Both the position numbers and the translations under genes were made by a program. Positions 61,301-64,000 of a stretch of DNA of 64,000 nt are shown in pieces (position 1 is the first letter of the stretch; each line of letters starts with the position of its first letter). The notes beneath the pieces are model-generated. The model ran no database searches. It worked only from the letters and a program-made list of their open reading frames with translations, and had not been told where the DNA came from. Source of the stretch: Himantopus leucocephalus (lineage: Eukaryota; Chordata; Aves; Charadriiformes; Recurvirostridae). The DNA lies in contig RSEF01000004.1 of the NCBI GenBank assembly GCA_003993805.1, positions 72,441,109 to 72,505,108 of the forward strand. Reading direction: 5' to 3'.

Positions 61301-64000
61301 TCATCTAAAAATGTAAAACATCTTTAAGTGAGTGATAAGGGCTAGATGCATGTAGGATTATAATCAGGCAATTTGAATTCCAATTTAAGTGAACTCTAGG
61401 TGATTGGCATGAAGAGGAAGTCAGATCATCTGGTGTCAGGCAGCGTGTAGCCTCTTTGGAAGCTTAAAATCAGTTAACGTATTAGTTTTAGAGCATATAC
61501 TGTATTGCGTATATCTGCTTCAATGAATGTTTGATATAAAACACTTTTGATAAATAGCTTCTCTAAATATACCTTATGCAAATTAAACCCCCTTATTTAT
61601 TCTCTTTGCCCTTGATATACTTTGTAATAAACTATAAAGTACATTCTTATTTCTTATGGTGCCATACAATTCTTAATGTTGATATTTCTGTGCAGCTGAA
61701 CTAAGTATGAACTTTTAAGTGTGGGGAAACAGATCAGAGTTAAAAATACATCACATATCTATTCTTTCATCAAACTCCATCTTCAGCAAGAGTTTTTTCC
61801 ATGAATATCCTGAAAAGCAGAATCGCAACCTAATCTGTTACAACCTGCTTCTGTGCTTACCACTGGTGCCAAATAAATTATGGTAAGATTGCCATAGACC
61901 TGCCAGTTTATTTTTAAAATGATTGGTCCCTAAGTAGCTGTAAATAAGACTAATCAAGATGGCGATTTTTAATCATCTTTTCGTCCTTCAGTAGATTAAG
62001 CAATATGTCCATACTAAACTTGATCATTATCCAGAAATATTTAATTTATGGAGCACACATGACTGAACATTGAAACTGGGCCAAATATTGCAGTAATTGC
62101 TGGATAATCCTATGTTTTCTGGTTTGTCAGAGCTTCTCTGGAGACCGCAAATTCTGCTTGGCTTATTTAATCACTATGCAGTTGTCTTTTAGAAGCCTAG
62201 TAATTTCTAAATTATTACTGTGCTGTGTATATATCCAAGCATTTACACTGCACCATAATATTCAAATGATGGATTTCATAAGCTAAACAAATGAGGTGAA
62301 CTTTTTATATTTGTGATTTTTTCATATAGATATAAACAATTTAATATACAGATGAATCTTCTGAAAAAATTACTCTCAACATCTGTAGAAACTTTTTAAC
62401 TATCGTGTAAATATAACTGTGCATAGTTATATTTTAATACAACTTTTTACTATTCTTTATAAAATTTCCATAGAAATTAATTGGAAACAATGAACCATGT
62501 ATTGAACTTTGCTATAGTTACTTTTGAAGAAATTAGTATACTCATACTGCTATTATCTGATGGCTATATGTGAGGCTACAGCTGCAGTGTGGTGCTTTGG
62601 AAGTTAGTGATTTAGGTGTGGGTCGAGGAGAACACGGATCATACGGAATACTTCACACTTGTATAAAACTTCATCTGAGAGTCTTCAAGAATGGTTTGTG
62701 TTGTTTTTTTTTTTTAAATAGCAGTCACATTTGTACAAATCCTAAGAGCAGTATAAATTTGGTTAGCCGTATTAAACTCAAGTGCATCTCAGTCACAGAC
62801 TTGTTAAATTCAACTAATGTCCCTGCTATCATTTCTTTGGAGGAAAAAAAAAAGTCAGCAGAATACACTGCCTTCAAATTACTACTTGTGATCATCAGGA
62901 ACCAGTAGGAACCATTTACAGTTAATGAGGTAGAATCACTGCTTATGTTTCTTTTCACTGTAATGTAATTTTGCAGTGTATTGTGTGTTTTCCTAAAAAA
63001 TAAACAAAAAGTTAACTCTAAGTATATCAGTCTGAATAAATTAAATGGCTAGCATCCACAAATAGATTAAATCACTACTCCATGTTAGTTATGTGGCATC
63101 ATTTCTTACAGATATTTTGGAACTCAAGCTCCTTCCATAGCAAGTAGCGGCTTTTCTTTTGGCATTTTCTGTATTAAGGAGCCTGTGTTAAACCAGTGAG
63201 TCTGCTATTGTGAATACCTCTACCTACATGTGATTATGCTAATATAACATCTTGAAAGCAGTAGACTAGTTAAAAATGAAAAGCTAAAAAACATCCAAAA
63301 CCCTAAATGAAAGTGACTGAAGGCAGTCACTTGCCGTGCCAAATCCCCTTTATTTAGGGAGTTTCTCAGGCTCCAGGCAGGAGGCAGTGATGTCTGCTGC
63401 AGAGCCCTTGCTGTGCCCTTTCTTTCGCTCCATATCAAATAGGTCCTGTGAAAAACAGTAGAGTATTTTAGAACATCTTTATCTGAAGAGCTATTACAGG
63501 TCAGATAGTAAACTTTTAATTTGCCGGTACAATGTGCTGAACTAACAAGTGGCAGCTCTTCCTGTCATCAGGAGGGACCATTTGTTCTTGGTTTTGTACG
63601 TAGCCAGATATGTGCTTTATGGTGCTGAAATTTTCTGCCTTTCAACACATCCCAATCTGGTGGTGAAAAGTCCTATTTTAGCACATATCTGCTTCTTTCC
63701 AGGCAACAAGTAAGCTGCCAACTAGGAAGCTGAAAGAGACAATTTTAGAGATAAAGGTCCTTGGTTTGTTTCTGAGATAACTTCAATACTGCAGCATGTA
63801 AAATGCATTGTGTAGAAGTCCTTAGCATTACCTGGGGAATATATCTCTGTAGATACCTATTTTAAAGCAGTGGTTTCAACTAGAGCATGTAATGAATTCA
63901 GTAACAACACTGGCAGCACATTCCTCTTGTTAGATACCAAGTAGAGAAAGGCAACCATACTGACTTAAGAGTACTTATGCAAGTGAATATTTTCCTTTAC

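Larger units (their letters stand above)
45708..64000 (+). other. CORIN: CORIN intron (5' 18.3 kb)
   Basis: At least 18,293 bp of intron after the frizzled exon. I looked for the next corin exon (expected to carry a Cys-Arg-Ser-Phe-Cys type motif) and did not see it. Contents recognised: CR1 fragments at 52416-52844 and 56528-56727, two possible old MIR/L2-like relics near 50.3 and 53.3 kb, a possible CTCF site at 55149, a G16 run at 54619 and short tandem repeats. The largest open frames (48067-48426 and 57895-58221) show no family resemblance. Confidence 0.8.

Overview
The window is a piece of a bird nuclear genome. Three things say so. Several CR1 retrotransposon copies carry the bird-type 3' end (tandem ATTCTATG-like octamers). 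The base composition is AT-rich with long introns and few repeats. The coding exons read as two vertebrate genes, NFXL1 and CORIN, which are also adjacent and in the same orientation in the human genome. There is no CRISPR array, operon or phage-like gene. Nearly all short open frames here are chance frames in introns.

Layout. From 1 to 8607 is the 3' end of NFXL1 on the + strand: two coding exons (3315-3368 and 8434-8607, ending in TGA) that encode a coiled-coil/basic segment and a C-terminal membrane helix. Next comes a compact intergenic interval (8608-17165). It holds the probable NFXL1 3' UTR, a 1000-N assembly gap (12421-13420), and an old, frameshifted CR1 LINE on the minus strand (13421 to about 16.1 kb) with recognisable ORF1 esterase, endonuclease and reverse transcriptase remnants. 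From 17166 to the end is the 5' part of CORIN on the + strand. Three coding exons are clear: the signal-anchor exon (17166-17310), a long Ser/Thr-rich stalk exon (27934-28386) and the first half of the first frizzled domain (45497-45707). They are separated by introns of 10.6 and 17.1 kb. The last 18.3 kb is intron, so the rest of CORIN (remaining frizzled, LDL-receptor, scavenger and protease domains) lies beyond the window.

The splice phases agree across all the called exons: 0/0 in NFXL1, and 1, then 1, then 2 at the CORIN exon ends. The first exon of CORIN (5' UTR and most of the cytoplasmic tail) was not found; it may lie in the 1-kb gap.

Repeats are mostly CR1: fragments at 19651, 27791, 38430, 52416 and 56528, an older CR1/L3-like relic at about 31.7-32.7 kb, and another bird-type interspersed repeat at 38707-39176. 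A second assembly gap (100 N, 38607-38706) interrupts this cluster. A 128-bp near-exact duplication with one N at its joint (461-715) looks like an assembly artefact.

The two genes are not known to work together. NFXL1 is a zinc-finger, membrane-anchored NFX1-like protein. CORIN is a type II transmembrane serine protease that activates natriuretic peptide precursors. No new biological system was found. The most interesting observations are the long bird CORIN stalk exon, the shifted glycosylation sites near its frizzled domain, and the missing first exon.
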